A DNA stretch of 23,053 nucleotides from an uncultured Bacilli bacterium. GTDB taxonomy: Bacteria > Bacillota_I > Bacilli_A > RF39 > UBA660. Below are positions 13,883-22,196 of the stretch, piece by piece. Position numbers and translations under genes: made by a program. The first letter of the stretch is position 1; each line of letters begins with the position of its first letter. The notes beneath the pieces were generated by a model, which worked only from the letters and a program-made list of their open reading frames with translations, searched no databases and was not told where the DNA came from. The stretch covers positions 1-23,053 of the forward strand of contig CANQLF010000066.1 in NCBI GenBank assembly GCA_947624635.1. Reading direction: 5' to 3'.

Positions 13883-14347
13883 TCAGTCTTGTGGATTAGT
13901 TATAATTTTTGTTTCACCTTTAACAGGGAATGTAATTAAATTACCAATAAAAGGTAGATTAAAACCCACATACGTTGTTACACTATAATACACATCAGTA
14001 TTATTAGCTCCTGTTGTAAATTTTCTTACACATAATCCTTTTAAAGGCGTTCCATTTATATTTTGTATAGTACCACCATCTACTTTTTCATTTATTCTTG
14101 AGCAAGATAAATCGGTTCCACATTCACAATTTTTTTCTCTATAATATCCATAAGTATTAATTTGATTAAAAATTTCATTTTGAGCCTCTCTTGATGTTCC
14201 TTCATACTGTTCAATCATATTTATTACTTTATTTTTAACACTAAAGGCTTGTGAATAGTTAATTGCTATTGCTAAAAATGCAGCAAAAAAGAAGATGAAA
14301 ATTATCATCAAATTGAACAAAAATGTACTTCCAATTGCTTCTCTCAT
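13883..14347 (-). CDS. TadE-like pseudopilin of the Tad locus
   Basis: A 154-residue protein with a short leader MREAIG followed by a long hydrophobic helix (FLFNLMIIFIFFFAAFLAIAI), then a helical stem and a Cys-containing extracellular domain (NCECGTDLSCS, GLCVRKF) ending in beta-rich polar sequence. This is the shape of TadE/TadF minor pilins. The leader resembles that of the next protein (MKEATG), pointing to a shared processing or sorting signal. Last gene of the Tad operon; stop TGA is followed at once by TAA. ATG has AAGGA about 12 bases upstream. Sequence similarity to named TadE proteins cannot be tested here, so the call rests on architecture and location. Confidence 0.65.
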   Translation of the reverse strand: MREAIGSTFLFNLMIIFIFFFAAFLAIAINYSQAFSVKNKVINMIEQYEGTSREAQNEIFNQINTYGYYREKNCECGTDLSCSRINEKVDGGTIQNINGTPLKGLCVRKFTTGANNTDVYYSVTTYVGFNLPFIGNLITFPVKGETKIITNPQD

Positions 14348-14385
14348 TTTACATCATCTTCCTTATCAATATTTTCTAATTTTTA

Positions 14386-14652
14386 TTAAGGTGTTCCATT
14401 AGATTCCTGACCTTCTGGACAATTAAAATTTTGCTTAGTTTCGACCGTACCATCATCCTTAGTTTTAATAACTACTGTACATTTTCTTTCAGATCCTTCT
14501 CCAGAACAATTATATGCAGTAGCACACCAAGTTGCACGATTTATATTTGATTCAATTGCAGGCCAAATAAATGCATAAAATAAGCCAGCAATTGCAGCTA
14601 TTGCTAGAATAGTAATAACTGTAATATTTAATTCTCCTGTTGCTTCTTTCAT
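14386..14652 (-). CDS. Flp-like major pilin candidate
   Basis: An 88-residue protein: leader MKEATG, then ELNITVITILAIAAIAGLFY as the hydrophobic helix, then a short polar domain with four cysteines (WCATAYNC, KCTVV, NFNC) and a Gly/Asn-rich end. Length, the Glu directly after the leader Gly (the +1 residue here; prepilins often have Glu at +5), and its position between tadC and the TadE-like gene all fit a Flp-type pilin. It is the only internal gene of this operon with its own consensus promoter, as expected of an abundant subunit. AGGAGG lies 12 bases before ATG. No prepilin peptidase gene is in the window. Confidence 0.65.
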   Translation of the reverse strand: MKEATGELNITVITILAIAAIAGLFYAFIWPAIESNINRATWCATAYNCSGEGSERKCTVVIKTKDDGTVETKQNFNCPEGQESNGTP

Positions 14653-14693
14653 TTTATAAAATTCCTCCTTTATTATTTATTATTAACAATTTT

Positions 14694-14722
14694 ATTATAT
14701 ATTATTTATAATTTTTTTTCAA
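14694..14722 (-). promoter_or_regulatory. Consensus promoter of the pilin gene
   Basis: On the minus strand TTGAAA (14717-14722), exactly 17 bases and TATAAT (14694-14699) precede the AGGAGG and ATG of the pilin gene. It is the best sigma-A match in the window. Confidence 0.7.
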
Positions 14723-14760
14723 TTTTTTTTTATAATTTTATATTAAATTTTTATTTTTAC

Positions 14761-15549
14761 CTAAAATGAGCCCATCATTTGTACCATTGCTACTATAAGT
14801 AAAATTACTACTCCTGCTCCTGTTACTCCAAGCATTATCATAGTTTTACTTTGCATTTTTTCAAGTCTTTCTTTATATTTTTGTTCTCTTGCTTTATTTT
14901 GTAAACTTGACACTGTTCTTGATAGTAATAGTAATTGTTCTTCTTTATTTTCTTGAAGACCAAGACCAAGTCTATATAGAAGTCTCATCATTCTCATAGA
15001 GTCTCTAACTGGATATTGTTTTGCAAAATCCATGTATGGATTTATTGTAGAATCCCCTTCTTCAATTTTTTGAATTAAATCTTTTAGACCAGGTTTAAAT
15101 ATATCTGGAGCATCTTCAACTGATTTTTGAAGTGCTACGGGAACTGTATAATATTGAACTAAAACTTCTAGTGATTTTAGATAATATGGAAGTAATAAGT
15201 CAATATCATGTAAGTGTTTCTTGTAATATGAATTTAAATTAGAATATCCTGATTTAAATATAAATATTGCTACAACTAATGAGATAATTATATTTAAGAA
15301 ATTTATGTTAGTAATAAAGAATAACATCATAAGTGCAAATACTATAGCTGCATTTTTAATTCTTTTACTAAATAACACATCAGGGTCTACTTTATCTCCA
15401 TATTTAGCCATAACAAGAAAGTCATAGTTTTCTTCCTTTAACAATTTAAAGTAAACACTATTATCTTGGAAAAATCCCTTAGTATCAATTAAACCATTAA
15501 CAGTGAAGACAACGAAGATAATAACTGCTATAATTAATAATTCCCACAT
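14761..15549 (-). CDS. tadC: TadC-like pilus platform protein (T2SF domain)
   Basis: A 262-residue inner-membrane platform protein that works with TadB and the TadA ATPase to assemble the pilus. An N-terminal helix (LLIIAVIIFVVFTVNGL) and a pair at about 68-105 precede a cytoplasmic four-helix T2SF/GspF-type domain (about 110-235: DIDLLLPYYLKSLEVLVQYY, PVALQKSVEDAPDIF, LYRLGLGLQENKEEQLL). The final helix is TMIMLGVTGAGVVILLIVAM. Its ATG overlaps the TadB stop as TAATG, so the two are translationally coupled. TadB and TadC are similar in plan, so the labels B and C follow gene order after the ATPase. Confidence 0.78.
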   Translation of the reverse strand: MWELLIIAVIIFVVFTVNGLIDTKGFFQDNSVYFKLLKEENYDFLVMAKYGDKVDPDVLFSKRIKNAAIVFALMMLFFITNINFLNIIISLVVAIFIFKSGYSNLNSYYKKHLHDIDLLLPYYLKSLEVLVQYYTVPVALQKSVEDAPDIFKPGLKDLIQKIEEGDSTINPYMDFAKQYPVRDSMRMMRLLYRLGLGLQENKEEQLLLLSRTVSSLQNKAREQKYKERLEKMQSKTMIMLGVTGAGVVILLIVAMVQMMGSF

Positions 15550-16451
15550 TATTCTCCACCTACATTCTCATTATAATATTTCTCACCATTGAATAAGAAA
15601 TAACTATTCGCTATGATAATTGCATGAAGTGTTAGTTGAACATACCATTGTTCAAGCATTTTAAGGTATGAGTCAACACCTAACAAAAGTTGTATAACTG
15701 CAACTAACATATAAAGCATAATACCATAAGTAAGAAATTGTTTATGGAATTGGTCCCTATCTAGTCTATCACGATAAACACCTTCAACAAGGGTATCTAT
15801 GTCGACAGACATATTTTCTAGTGAACCACTTACATCTCTTGCACCTTCTTTAGTAACTTGTAAGAATAATTGGTGCATATTTCTTACCATGTAATATGGA
15901 TATTTAGCATTCATAAAATCAATTGCGTTATCTATTGATCCTTCTTCATAAGCCATATCAAGCATTGTTTTAACATCACTTTGTACTGGGTCTTCTAAAA
16001 CACCAGATTTATAAACACCTTCTATTGCTTTAACAAATGATTTTGTAGTTTGATATTCCATTATAACGTTAGTTGCGTATACTTGAACTTGTTCAAATAT
16101 AAATTCACTATATATTTTTTTATATCTCATATATTGAATAACTGGAATAAAACATACAGCAATTAAAGCGTAAACTATAGACCATATTAAACTATAGAAA
16201 TATAGGTAACTTATACCACCTGCTACGCCTGCAAACAACACTATTTGTGTTATATATTGCTTTACAGTATAATCTTGTTTTAAATCCTTAACTTTTTCTC
16301 TTATTTGTTTAAAAGAATATGGGGCAACTTTATCATATATTGTTCCAATTTGACTGGAAATAAATTTATAGACATTTTCTCCTTTTTTAGCTCTATAACT
16401 AATTACAAATATAGCTATAAAAGTTATTATTAGAAAAATTATAAATGTCAT
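15549..16451 (-). CDS. tadB: TadB-like pilus platform protein (T2SF domain)
   Basis: About 300 residues. Helices lie near the N-terminus (TFIIFLIITFIAIFVISY) and at about 75-115, followed by a cytoplasmic T2SF-type region (about 120-250: EFIFEQVQVYATNVIMEYQ, SFVKAIEGVYKSG, YEEGSIDNAIDFMNAKYP, VTKEGARDVSGSLENMSVDID), and two C-terminal helices. This is the platform partner of TadC. The start is the ATG at 16451, with AGGTGA seven bases upstream. The longer reading from GTG at 16460 would use that ribosome-binding site as coding sequence. It begins 14 bases after the ATPase stop. Confidence 0.8.
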   Translation of the reverse strand: MTFIIFLIITFIAIFVISYRAKKGENVYKFISSQIGTIYDKVAPYSFKQIREKVKDLKQDYTVKQYITQIVLFAGVAGGISYLYFYSLIWSIVYALIAVCFIPVIQYMRYKKIYSEFIFEQVQVYATNVIMEYQTTKSFVKAIEGVYKSGVLEDPVQSDVKTMLDMAYEEGSIDNAIDFMNAKYPYYMVRNMHQLFLQVTKEGARDVSGSLENMSVDIDTLVEGVYRDRLDRDQFHKQFLTYGIMLYMLVAVIQLLLGVDSYLKMLEQWYVQLTLHAIIIANSYFLFNGEKYYNENVGGE

Positions 16452-16465
16452 TTGTATCACCTGCC

Positions 16466-17785
16466 CTACATTATTTCTTCAATATCTTCTTCACTTGTTT
16501 CGTTATTTTCATTAACTGTGTTTTGTGTACTTTCCTTTTGTACACTAGAATTATTTGTATTTGTACTTACATTATTACTTTGTACTTGATTAGTTTGATT
16601 AACTTGATTATTAGCTACTTGTTGTGGTTGTTCTACCTTTTGTTCTTGAACTGGTAGTGATCCAACATGTGCTTGATCATCTACTATTGGTGTAGACATT
16701 TGAACACCATCTTTTGCTTCATCTACCATAACATCTTTAGTTAGTGTTACACCTTGAGCATCCAAATAATCAATTAAATGTTTAGTTGGATTCTTTCTTG
16801 TAATTCTACCATCAGATGTTTTTCTATATATAGTGTTACTCATTGCATTGTTATCTTCATCTACATAAAATTCTGTAACTTCTACAATTTCTCTTTGGAA
16901 TCTTCCATATTGTTTAGAATAATATCCACGAATATGAACACCTAATTGTACATATCTATGAATTGTAGCTAAGAATTGATTTATATCTATGTTAGTTTCA
17001 AGTAGTGCATAAAGTCTTGTTGGTATAGATGCTGCTTTATCAGCATGTATTGTAGATAAAATGTTGTGACCACTAGATATAGAGTTACGAACAGCCATAA
17101 CAGCTTCTGCACTTCTGACTTCCGATAGTAATATCCACTTAGGATTTTGTCTCATACATGTTACAAGAACATCTGAATATGATGCAATGTTATTTGTTTT
17201 CATTGCAACTATATCTCTATGTGGGAATATTCTATCTAAGTGAAGTTCTAGTGTATCTTCTATTGTTATTATTTTTTCATTTTCTCTAGTGTGTGAAGCT
17301 AGGTATTTTACAAACTCTGTTTTACCAGAACCAGTTTCACCACTAACTATTATATTACAGTGACCTAATACACATTGTATTAATAAATCATGAATATCTA
17401 AAGTAACATAATTTTCATTTAATAATTTATTTTTTTCAAGTCTTATCTTTGCTGGTGTTTTTCTTAATACTGCTGCAATACCATTTTTTGCTATGGAATC
17501 ATGGATAAAGTTAAGACGTAATTCTTCACCTTCAGCATCCAAAAATGGTTCAGCCATATTAAATGTTTTTCCCATTGCATTAGAACATTGGAAAGCAATT
17601 TTTTCCATTAATGCATTATTAATTGTGGGTTCTTCTACTCTATATACCCCTTGTGATAGTGATTTAACCCATACTTGCCCACCATTACTATAAGAAATAT
17701 CTGTTATATCATCGTCATCTAAATATTTTTGTAATGGCCCAAAGTCTATATGAGAAAATATGTTATCTGATTCTTGTTCTTGCAT
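16466..17785 (-). CDS. tadA: TadA/CpaF-type secretion ATPase
   Basis: The hexameric motor of the Tad/Flp pilus, in the VirB11/PilT superfamily. The N-terminal domain (1-135) holds LDDDDITDISYSNGGQVWV, a typical CpaF start. Walker A GETGSGKT is at 149-156, the Asp box ITIEDTLE at 173-180, Walker B WILLSEVR at 217-224, and the His box GHNILSTIHAD at 239-249; all key residues are present. The last 85 or so residues are an unusual Gln/Asn/Thr-rich, probably disordered tail ending in an acidic patch, absent from typical CpaF proteins. The ATG overlaps the CpaB-like stop as TAATG. The order CpaB-TadA-TadB-TadC-pilin-TadE is a compact Tad locus without TadZ or a secretin. Confidence 0.9.
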   Translation of the reverse strand: MQEQESDNIFSHIDFGPLQKYLDDDDITDISYSNGGQVWVKSLSQGVYRVEEPTINNALMEKIAFQCSNAMGKTFNMAEPFLDAEGEELRLNFIHDSIAKNGIAAVLRKTPAKIRLEKNKLLNENYVTLDIHDLLIQCVLGHCNIIVSGETGSGKTEFVKYLASHTRENEKIITIEDTLELHLDRIFPHRDIVAMKTNNIASYSDVLVTCMRQNPKWILLSEVRSAEAVMAVRNSISSGHNILSTIHADKAASIPTRLYALLETNIDINQFLATIHRYVQLGVHIRGYYSKQYGRFQREIVEVTEFYVDEDNNAMSNTIYRKTSDGRITRKNPTKHLIDYLDAQGVTLTKDVMVDEAKDGVQMSTPIVDDQAHVGSLPVQEQKVEQPQQVANNQVNQTNQVQSNNVSTNTNNSSVQKESTQNTVNENNETSEEDIEEIM

Positions 17786-18660
17786 TATTGCTCTTCTTGA
17801 ACTTCTAAATCAGGGGTATCATCTTCAGGTAATTCATCTTCTGGAACATCTATTGTTCTAGATTCGATAAATTCTCTTAAATAACTACTAGTGATTTGAA
17901 TACTACCTTCAAAATCATTATCACTAATAGATTCTACAACTGGAACAGGTATAAGTTCTACCGAGTTACCAGATAAGTATCTTGCTTTTCTAAGCAAAAG
18001 GTGTAAATCTTCATCAACACTAAAGATAAATGTAGAAGGAGTTCTATTTTCATCAGTATTTTCAAATACATCTCTACCACTTGAGTCTAATACTGCTAAA
18101 ACTTTTACATTTTCAATAAGTTTTCCAATCATAGTTTTACCGTCATCACCGACAGCTTTCATATAAATATTTACATAAGTATTATCCATAATTGCATTAC
18201 CATATGTATCACTATAATTTATTGAGAAAGCATAGGGTATTTGTCCTTTTTCAATCTTTAATAAAACTGAAGAAGGAATTTTAGATCTTTCTACTACGTT
18301 AGTTCCTCTAATTAATGGAGTTCCAGCAGGTATTAGTGAATTGATATTTGCATAAGCTCCATCAGTAAAACTAGATAATTCAGAAGCGTTTCTTAAAACT
18401 GAGACACCTTCACCATAATTACCCATCATTTTATCGTACATAACTTTCGCAATACTTGCTGTTTCTACCATATCACTTGTAATCTTACTTCTTGGTTGTA
18501 TATTTTGTTTAGCGACCAATACTGTTACTTGTTCTATTTGTTGATTAATTCTCATATTATATCCAAAATATAATACAGCTATTCCAACTAAAACCCCAAG
18601 AATAGTTACTGTATTTTTATTTGCAAAAAAACGCTTTAAAGATGCAGTAAAATTATTCAT
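17785..18660 (-). CDS. CpaB/RcpC-like SAF-domain protein of the Tad locus
   Basis: A 291-residue protein anchored by one N-terminal helix (TVTILGVLVGIAVLYFGYNM). A SAF-type segment follows at about 45-75 (TVLVAKQNIQPRSKITSDMVE), then the CpaB pattern with INSLIPAGTPLIRGTNVV and a later beta-rich domain (KIGKLIENVKVLAVLDSSG). The C-terminus is acidic (EDELPEDDTPDLEV). In Gram-negatives CpaB supports the secretin; here with no outer membrane it probably sits outside the membrane near the base of the pilus. It is the first gene of the operon; ATG follows AGGAGG. It is coupled to the ATPase by a 1-base overlap. Confidence 0.82.
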   Translation of the reverse strand: MNNFTASLKRFFANKNTVTILGVLVGIAVLYFGYNMRINQQIEQVTVLVAKQNIQPRSKITSDMVETASIAKVMYDKMMGNYGEGVSVLRNASELSSFTDGAYANINSLIPAGTPLIRGTNVVERSKIPSSVLLKIEKGQIPYAFSINYSDTYGNAIMDNTYVNIYMKAVGDDGKTMIGKLIENVKVLAVLDSSGRDVFENTDENRTPSTFIFSVDEDLHLLLRKARYLSGNSVELIPVPVVESISDNDFEGSIQITSSYLREFIESRTIDVPEDELPEDDTPDLEVQEEQ

Positions 18661-18758
18661 ACTTAACTCCTCCTATCCTAATATACATTATCATATCATT
18701 TTTTTGTTCAAAATTCTACCCTTTTTAACAATAAAATATTATTTTTAAATGAACGTAA

Positions 18759-18799
18759 CATAGTGTACCACACAATTCAAGTTTGTGTGGTACATTATG
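18759..18799. terminator. 17-bp-stem hairpin between unknown gene and Tad operon
   Basis: Arms CATAGTGTACCACACAA (18759-18775) and TTGTGTGGTACATTATG (18783-18799) pair with one G-U, loop of 7. It begins right at the stop codon of the minus-strand gene at 18800. The T run is on the plus side (18804-18810), so on the minus strand it ends transcription only weakly. Confidence 0.5.
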
Positions 18800-19390
18800 C
18801 TATTTTTTTAATTTATGTTTTTTATTGTTATTAATAATAAATACTATAACTATAGATATAACAATTAAATTTGTTATACAAATACCTAAAAATATATATT
18901 TACTATTAATTCTATTATTTTTTTTATATTCATTTAATTTTTCTTTAAATGTTTTATTTGTTATTTCTCCATCATAATATTTATTACATAATTCAAAATC
19001 TTTATATTCACTACACTCTTTCTTAGAAGAATAAATATTATATTTTGGAATAATAATAGATCTAGAAAAAGCAAGATCTAACTCACAATCATAATAGATA
19101 GGAAGAATGTTAAATTTGTAAGTTCTCCCACCTTCATATCCATCATGTGTAGTAGAATTATTAGAATTATATGTAAATTGATTATTATTTTCATCTACTA
19201 CTATTACTTCTTTTGAAATATTAGACATTTTTATTTTAAATAAATTATCTTTATCATGAATATATTCTATTTTAATATCATTTACTATTTTATTAAAGTT
19301 ATCTACTTCTTCTTTTGAACAAGTTTTCGCACTTACTACTACTGGGAATATTATTAATAATATAATTATAAAATTATAAATTTTTTTCAA
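18800..19390 (-). CDS. Secreted, C-terminally membrane-anchored protein of unknown function
   Basis: A 196-residue protein not recognised as any family. It has a signal peptide (KKIYNFIIILLIIFPVVVSA, cleavage near VSA-KTC), an extracellular region of about 140 residues with five cysteines (KTCSKEE, YYDCEL, KKECSEYKDFELCNKYY) and a beta-rich centre. A helix at about 165-188 follows (YIFLGICITNLIVISIVIVF), then a basic tail (NNNKKHKLKK). The topology is outside with a short cytoplasmic end. Translation starts at TTG (19388-19390): AGGAGGGAT lies seven bases upstream and there is no better ATG. It faces the Tad operon in the same direction but is separated by a hairpin. A role at the cell surface is the only safe inference. 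Confidence 0.7.
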   Translation of the reverse strand: MKKIYNFIIILLIIFPVVVSAKTCSKEEVDNFNKIVNDIKIEYIHDKDNLFKIKMSNISKEVIVVDENNNQFTYNSNNSTTHDGYEGGRTYKFNILPIYYDCELDLAFSRSIIIPKYNIYSSKKECSEYKDFELCNKYYDGEITNKTFKEKLNEYKKNNRINSKYIFLGICITNLIVISIVIVFIINNNKKHKLKK

Positions 19391-19521
19391 AATAATCCCT
19401 CCTATTCTTAATTAACATTCTAACATATTTATAAATTAATTTAAATGAAAAAATTCTATTTTATTTTTAAATCACTTCACAATAGTTAAAAAAAATGATA
19501 TATTTTATACGAGGTGAAAGA

Positions 19522-19935
19522 ATGAAAAAATTATTAAAAATATTTGTATTAATAACATCTGTTTTTTTAATAACAGGTTGTGGCGGTAATTCAGTAAAAG
19601 AAATAAGTTATAGTGATTTTGATAAAATGATTAATAATCATGATGATTTTATTATTTATGTTGGTAGTGCAACTTGTGAAAACTGTAAAGAATTTAGTCC
19701 TAAATTTAATAATATTGTAAAAGAATATAATATAGAAGATGTATATTATGTTGATTTAGATAAATTTAGTGATGATGAAAAAAGTAAATTAAATAAAATA
19801 ATAAATATATCTGGTACTCCTACAGTTGCATTTATAGATGATGGTAATGAAGAATCAAGTTTCAATAGAATTACTGGTAATGTATCAGAAGAAAAAATAA
19901 TAAGTAGATTAAAATCAAATGATTATATAGATTAG
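19522..19935 (+). CDS. Thioredoxin-like lipoprotein
   Basis: A 137-residue lipoprotein. The leader MKKLLKIFVLITSVFLITGC has a lipobox ITGC. A thioredoxin fold follows, with strand DFIIYVGSATCENCKEF carrying the CxxC site CENC, then VYYVDLDKF and the cis-proline loop GTPTVAFID. It should act outside the membrane as a disulfide oxidase, reductase or holder. The ATG at 19522 is chosen because GAGGTG (19511-19516) precedes it at five bases; an upstream ATG at 19495 has none. A second thioredoxin-like, membrane-anchored protein is encoded at 20474-20989. Which redox direction it drives cannot be read from sequence. Confidence 0.85.
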   Translation: MKKLLKIFVLITSVFLITGCGGNSVKEISYSDFDKMINNHDDFIIYVGSATCENCKEFSPKFNNIVKEYNIEDVYYVDLDKFSDDEKSKLNKIINISGTPTVAFIDDGNEESSFNRITGNVSEEKIISRLKSNDYID

Positions 19936-19969
19936 AAAAACTTATCAACAGTTTTGTTGATAAGTTTTT
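19936..19969. terminator. Bidirectional terminator between the lipoprotein gene and trmL
   Basis: A perfect 15-bp stem (AAAAACTTATCAACA at 19936-19950, complement at 19955-19969) with loop GTTT has T runs on both strands. It serves two convergent genes. Confidence 0.9.
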
Positions 19970-20477
19970 AATCATTTAATATGTGATCTTTGCCTTTAAA
20001 TGTATCATAGAAATCTAATCCGTCAAACTTTTGTTGACGTAATGCTTCAAATACAACTATCGCAACAGTATTTGATAGGTTTAAAGCTCTAATTTTATTA
20101 TTAATAGGAATTCTAAGACATGTTTCAAAATTAGGTTTTAATATTTCTAAAGGTATTCCTGTACTTTCTTTTCCAAATATAAAATAAATATTTTCATCTT
20201 TATTAGAATAGTCAAATTCCGTATAACTTTTATTTCCATATCTAGTTAGAAAATAAAATGTACCACTATTCTTACTTAGAAAATCTTCATAATTTTCATA
20301 TACAGTATACTCACATTTATCTATGTAGTTTGCTCCACTTCTTTTAACGCTTTTTTCATCTAGAGAAAAACCTAAAGGTTTTATCAGATGAAGTTTTACA
20401 TCGGTACCTGCACAAGTTCTCATTATATTTCCTGTATTCATAGGAATTTCTGGTTCATATAAAACTACGTTTATCAT
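19968..20477 (-). CDS. trmL: tRNA (cytidine/uridine-34 2'-O)-methyltransferase TrmL
   Basis: A SPOUT-class enzyme that methylates the ribose of wobble nucleotide 34 in tRNA-Leu using S-adenosylmethionine. Its 169 residues match the family length. Landmarks: INVVLYEPEIPMNTGNIMRTC at the N-terminus (given as a region, residues 2-22), HLIKPLGFSLDEKSVKRSG, IFGKESTGIP, and the trefoil-knot C-terminus with RIPINN.IRALNLSNTVAIV. All of these are hallmarks of TrmL (YibK/CspR). Its ATG overlaps the stop of the upstream membrane thioredoxin gene (ATGATAA), so the two are co-transcribed and translationally coupled. Confidence 0.95.
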   Translation of the reverse strand: MINVVLYEPEIPMNTGNIMRTCAGTDVKLHLIKPLGFSLDEKSVKRSGANYIDKCEYTVYENYEDFLSKNSGTFYFLTRYGNKSYTEFDYSNKDENIYFIFGKESTGIPLEILKPNFETCLRIPINNKIRALNLSNTVAIVVFEALRQQKFDGLDFYDTFKGKDHILND

Positions 20478-20989
20478 TCTATAATTTCTTGCCCTTCTAA
20501 TAATTTAGTAATATCACCTTTATCAATTGTATCATCACTAGTTACTAAAATATCTACTATTTTTCTATCTTTAAAAACTGCAATTGCTGGTAGAGATTCT
20601 AGTGGTGTTGTAACATTTTCACTATAATATTTATTTTTAACATCATTTAAATAATTATTATTTCTTGATACACTTGTTAAATTTAAAAATATCAATTGGT
20701 CTTTAAGTCCATTTTTATTTACAACCTCATATAATTTCTTTTCAACTTTAATACATTCTTCACAATTAGTAATACCCATGTAAATAATTCCATCAGGATT
20801 TTCTAAAACATAATTATTAAATTCGTCATAATTAACTTCATTAACGTATTTAGCAATATAACTTTCATTTAATTCATTTACTTTATATGCTTTATACCAT
20901 TCATTTAAATAAAATACAATAAGTAAAGTTACTACAACAATAACCCCATAAATAACATAATTTTTAACAGGAATTTTTTTCTCTTTCAT
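20474..20989 (-). CDS. Membrane-anchored thioredoxin-like protein
   Basis: A 171-residue protein with one N-terminal helix (YVIYGVIVVVTLLIVFYL) and an extracellular thioredoxin-like domain. Its CxxC site is CEEC in IIYMGITNCEECIKVEKKL, and a cis-Pro loop ESLPAIAVFKD lies near the end. The segment between (LKDQLIFLNLTSVSRNNNYLNDV) lengthens the usual fold, as in bacteriocin-transport accessory-type thioredoxin relatives. It overlaps trmL downstream. Together with the lipoprotein across trmL it gives two surface thiol-disulfide proteins within 1.5 kb. ATG follows AAGGTGATTAG. Confidence 0.82.
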   Translation of the reverse strand: MKEKKIPVKNYVIYGVIVVVTLLIVFYLNEWYKAYKVNELNESYIAKYVNEVNYDEFNNYVLENPDGIIYMGITNCEECIKVEKKLYEVVNKNGLKDQLIFLNLTSVSRNNNYLNDVKNKYYSENVTTPLESLPAIAVFKDRKIVDILVTSDDTIDKGDITKLLEGQEIIE

Positions 20990-21077
20990 CTAATCACCTT
21001 CTATTAATAATTTTAACATAATATAAAATAGAAGTAAATTGAATAAAATTAATTTGTAATAAATGAGGTGTTTGATA

Positions 21078-22172
21078 ATGAAAAAAATAGGATTAATTAG
21101 TATTATATTTTTTATATTAATTATATTTTCTTATTTCATCATTAGTAATAATATCTCGAATAATAATTTATATTATTCTAAATATACTATTAATAAACTA
21201 AAAGAAAATAATATTTTAGATGAAGTTTTAGAATATGATTATTCTAAAACTCTTGAAGTTGCACTAAAAAGCAATGAATTTGATATTAATAATTTAGAGG
21301 GTTATTTAACTATTAAATATAATAATGATAAAAATATAATAAGTAAAATAAATATGCTATATAAAATAGGTTATGATATAGAAACTATAAAAATTATTTT
21401 TAAAAAACTATCTAGTGAAGAAATAGATTATCTAACTAATTATACTTATATAGATAATTTAGATAGTTATATAGACTATAAAATATTTAAAGTAGAAAAT
21501 TTAGATAGATATATTAATTATAGAAACATAAATAATTTAAGTTTTAAAGATATTATAATTAGAGTTAATTTAGATTTAGATAAAGATTTCTATAATAATC
21601 CAAATATAATTAAAAATCCTGATGATTTATTAGTGCTTGTAAACAAGCATAATAAATTACCAGATGATTTTATTGTGAAAAATATAAAGCAAATAGATAG
21701 CAAATATACTGTTTCTGACTTATTTTTAAGAAAAGATGCAAAAGAAAGCTTTGAAGAGATGTGTAGTGATGCTAAAAGTATTGGATTATTTATTAAAGCA
21801 GTATCTGCTTATAGAAATAATGAATATCAAGAGAAATTGTATAATGATTATGTTTTAAAAAACGGTATTAATAATGCAGATACGTTTTCAGCAAGAGCCG
21901 GATACTCTGAACATGAAACAGGATTATCCGTTGATGTGCAAGGTGGTAAATTAGGCTACAACATGTTTCATGAAACAGAAGAATATAAATGGATCAAAGA
22001 AAATGCACATAGATATGGTTTTATAATTAGATATGAAAAAGAAAAAGAAGATATTACTGGCTACAAATACGAGTCTTGGCATTTAAGATACGTAGGTAAT
22101 TCTGTAGCAGAATATCTTTATAAAAATAAGCTTTCTTTGGATGAATATTATGCATTGTTTTTGGATAATTAA
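21078..22172 (+). CDS. D-alanyl-D-alanine carboxypeptidase, VanY/LAS family
   Basis: A membrane-anchored zinc peptidase that trims the terminal D-Ala of peptidoglycan stems. The leader helix (KKIGLISIIFFILIIFSYF) is followed by an unusually long Asn/Ile/Tyr-rich helical stalk (about 30-215), and then the VanY domain. That has AVSAYRNNEYQEKLYND, the zinc motif SEHETGLSVDV (His and Asp ligands, from about residue 277) and ESWHLRYVG (third ligand His, about 335). The start is ATG 21078 with GAGGTG seven bases upstream; the ATG at 21063 lies in front of that box. It stands alone on the plus strand, divergent from the thioredoxin-trmL pair. The stalk may position the enzyme in the wall. Confidence 0.9.
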   Translation: MKKIGLISIIFFILIIFSYFIISNNISNNNLYYSKYTINKLKENNILDEVLEYDYSKTLEVALKSNEFDINNLEGYLTIKYNNDKNIISKINMLYKIGYDIETIKIIFKKLSSEEIDYLTNYTYIDNLDSYIDYKIFKVENLDRYINYRNINNLSFKDIIIRVNLDLDKDFYNNPNIIKNPDDLLVLVNKHNKLPDDFIVKNIKQIDSKYTVSDLFLRKDAKESFEEMCSDAKSIGLFIKAVSAYRNNEYQEKLYNDYVLKNGINNADTFSARAGYSEHETGLSVDVQGGKLGYNMFHETEEYKWIKENAHRYGFIIRYEKEKEDITGYKYESWHLRYVGNSVAEYLYKNKLSLDEYYALFLDN

Positions 22173-22196
22173 TGATTTTATTTAACTTAATATTTT

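Noticed and set aside
18783..18977. 64-codon plus-strand open frame
   Set aside because: It is antisense to the membrane-protein gene at 18800-19390 and starts inside a hairpin.
19495..19521. Upstream ATG for the thioredoxin-like lipoprotein
   Set aside because: It would put a charged stretch before the lipoprotein leader and has no ribosome-binding site; GAGGTG precedes the ATG at 19522.
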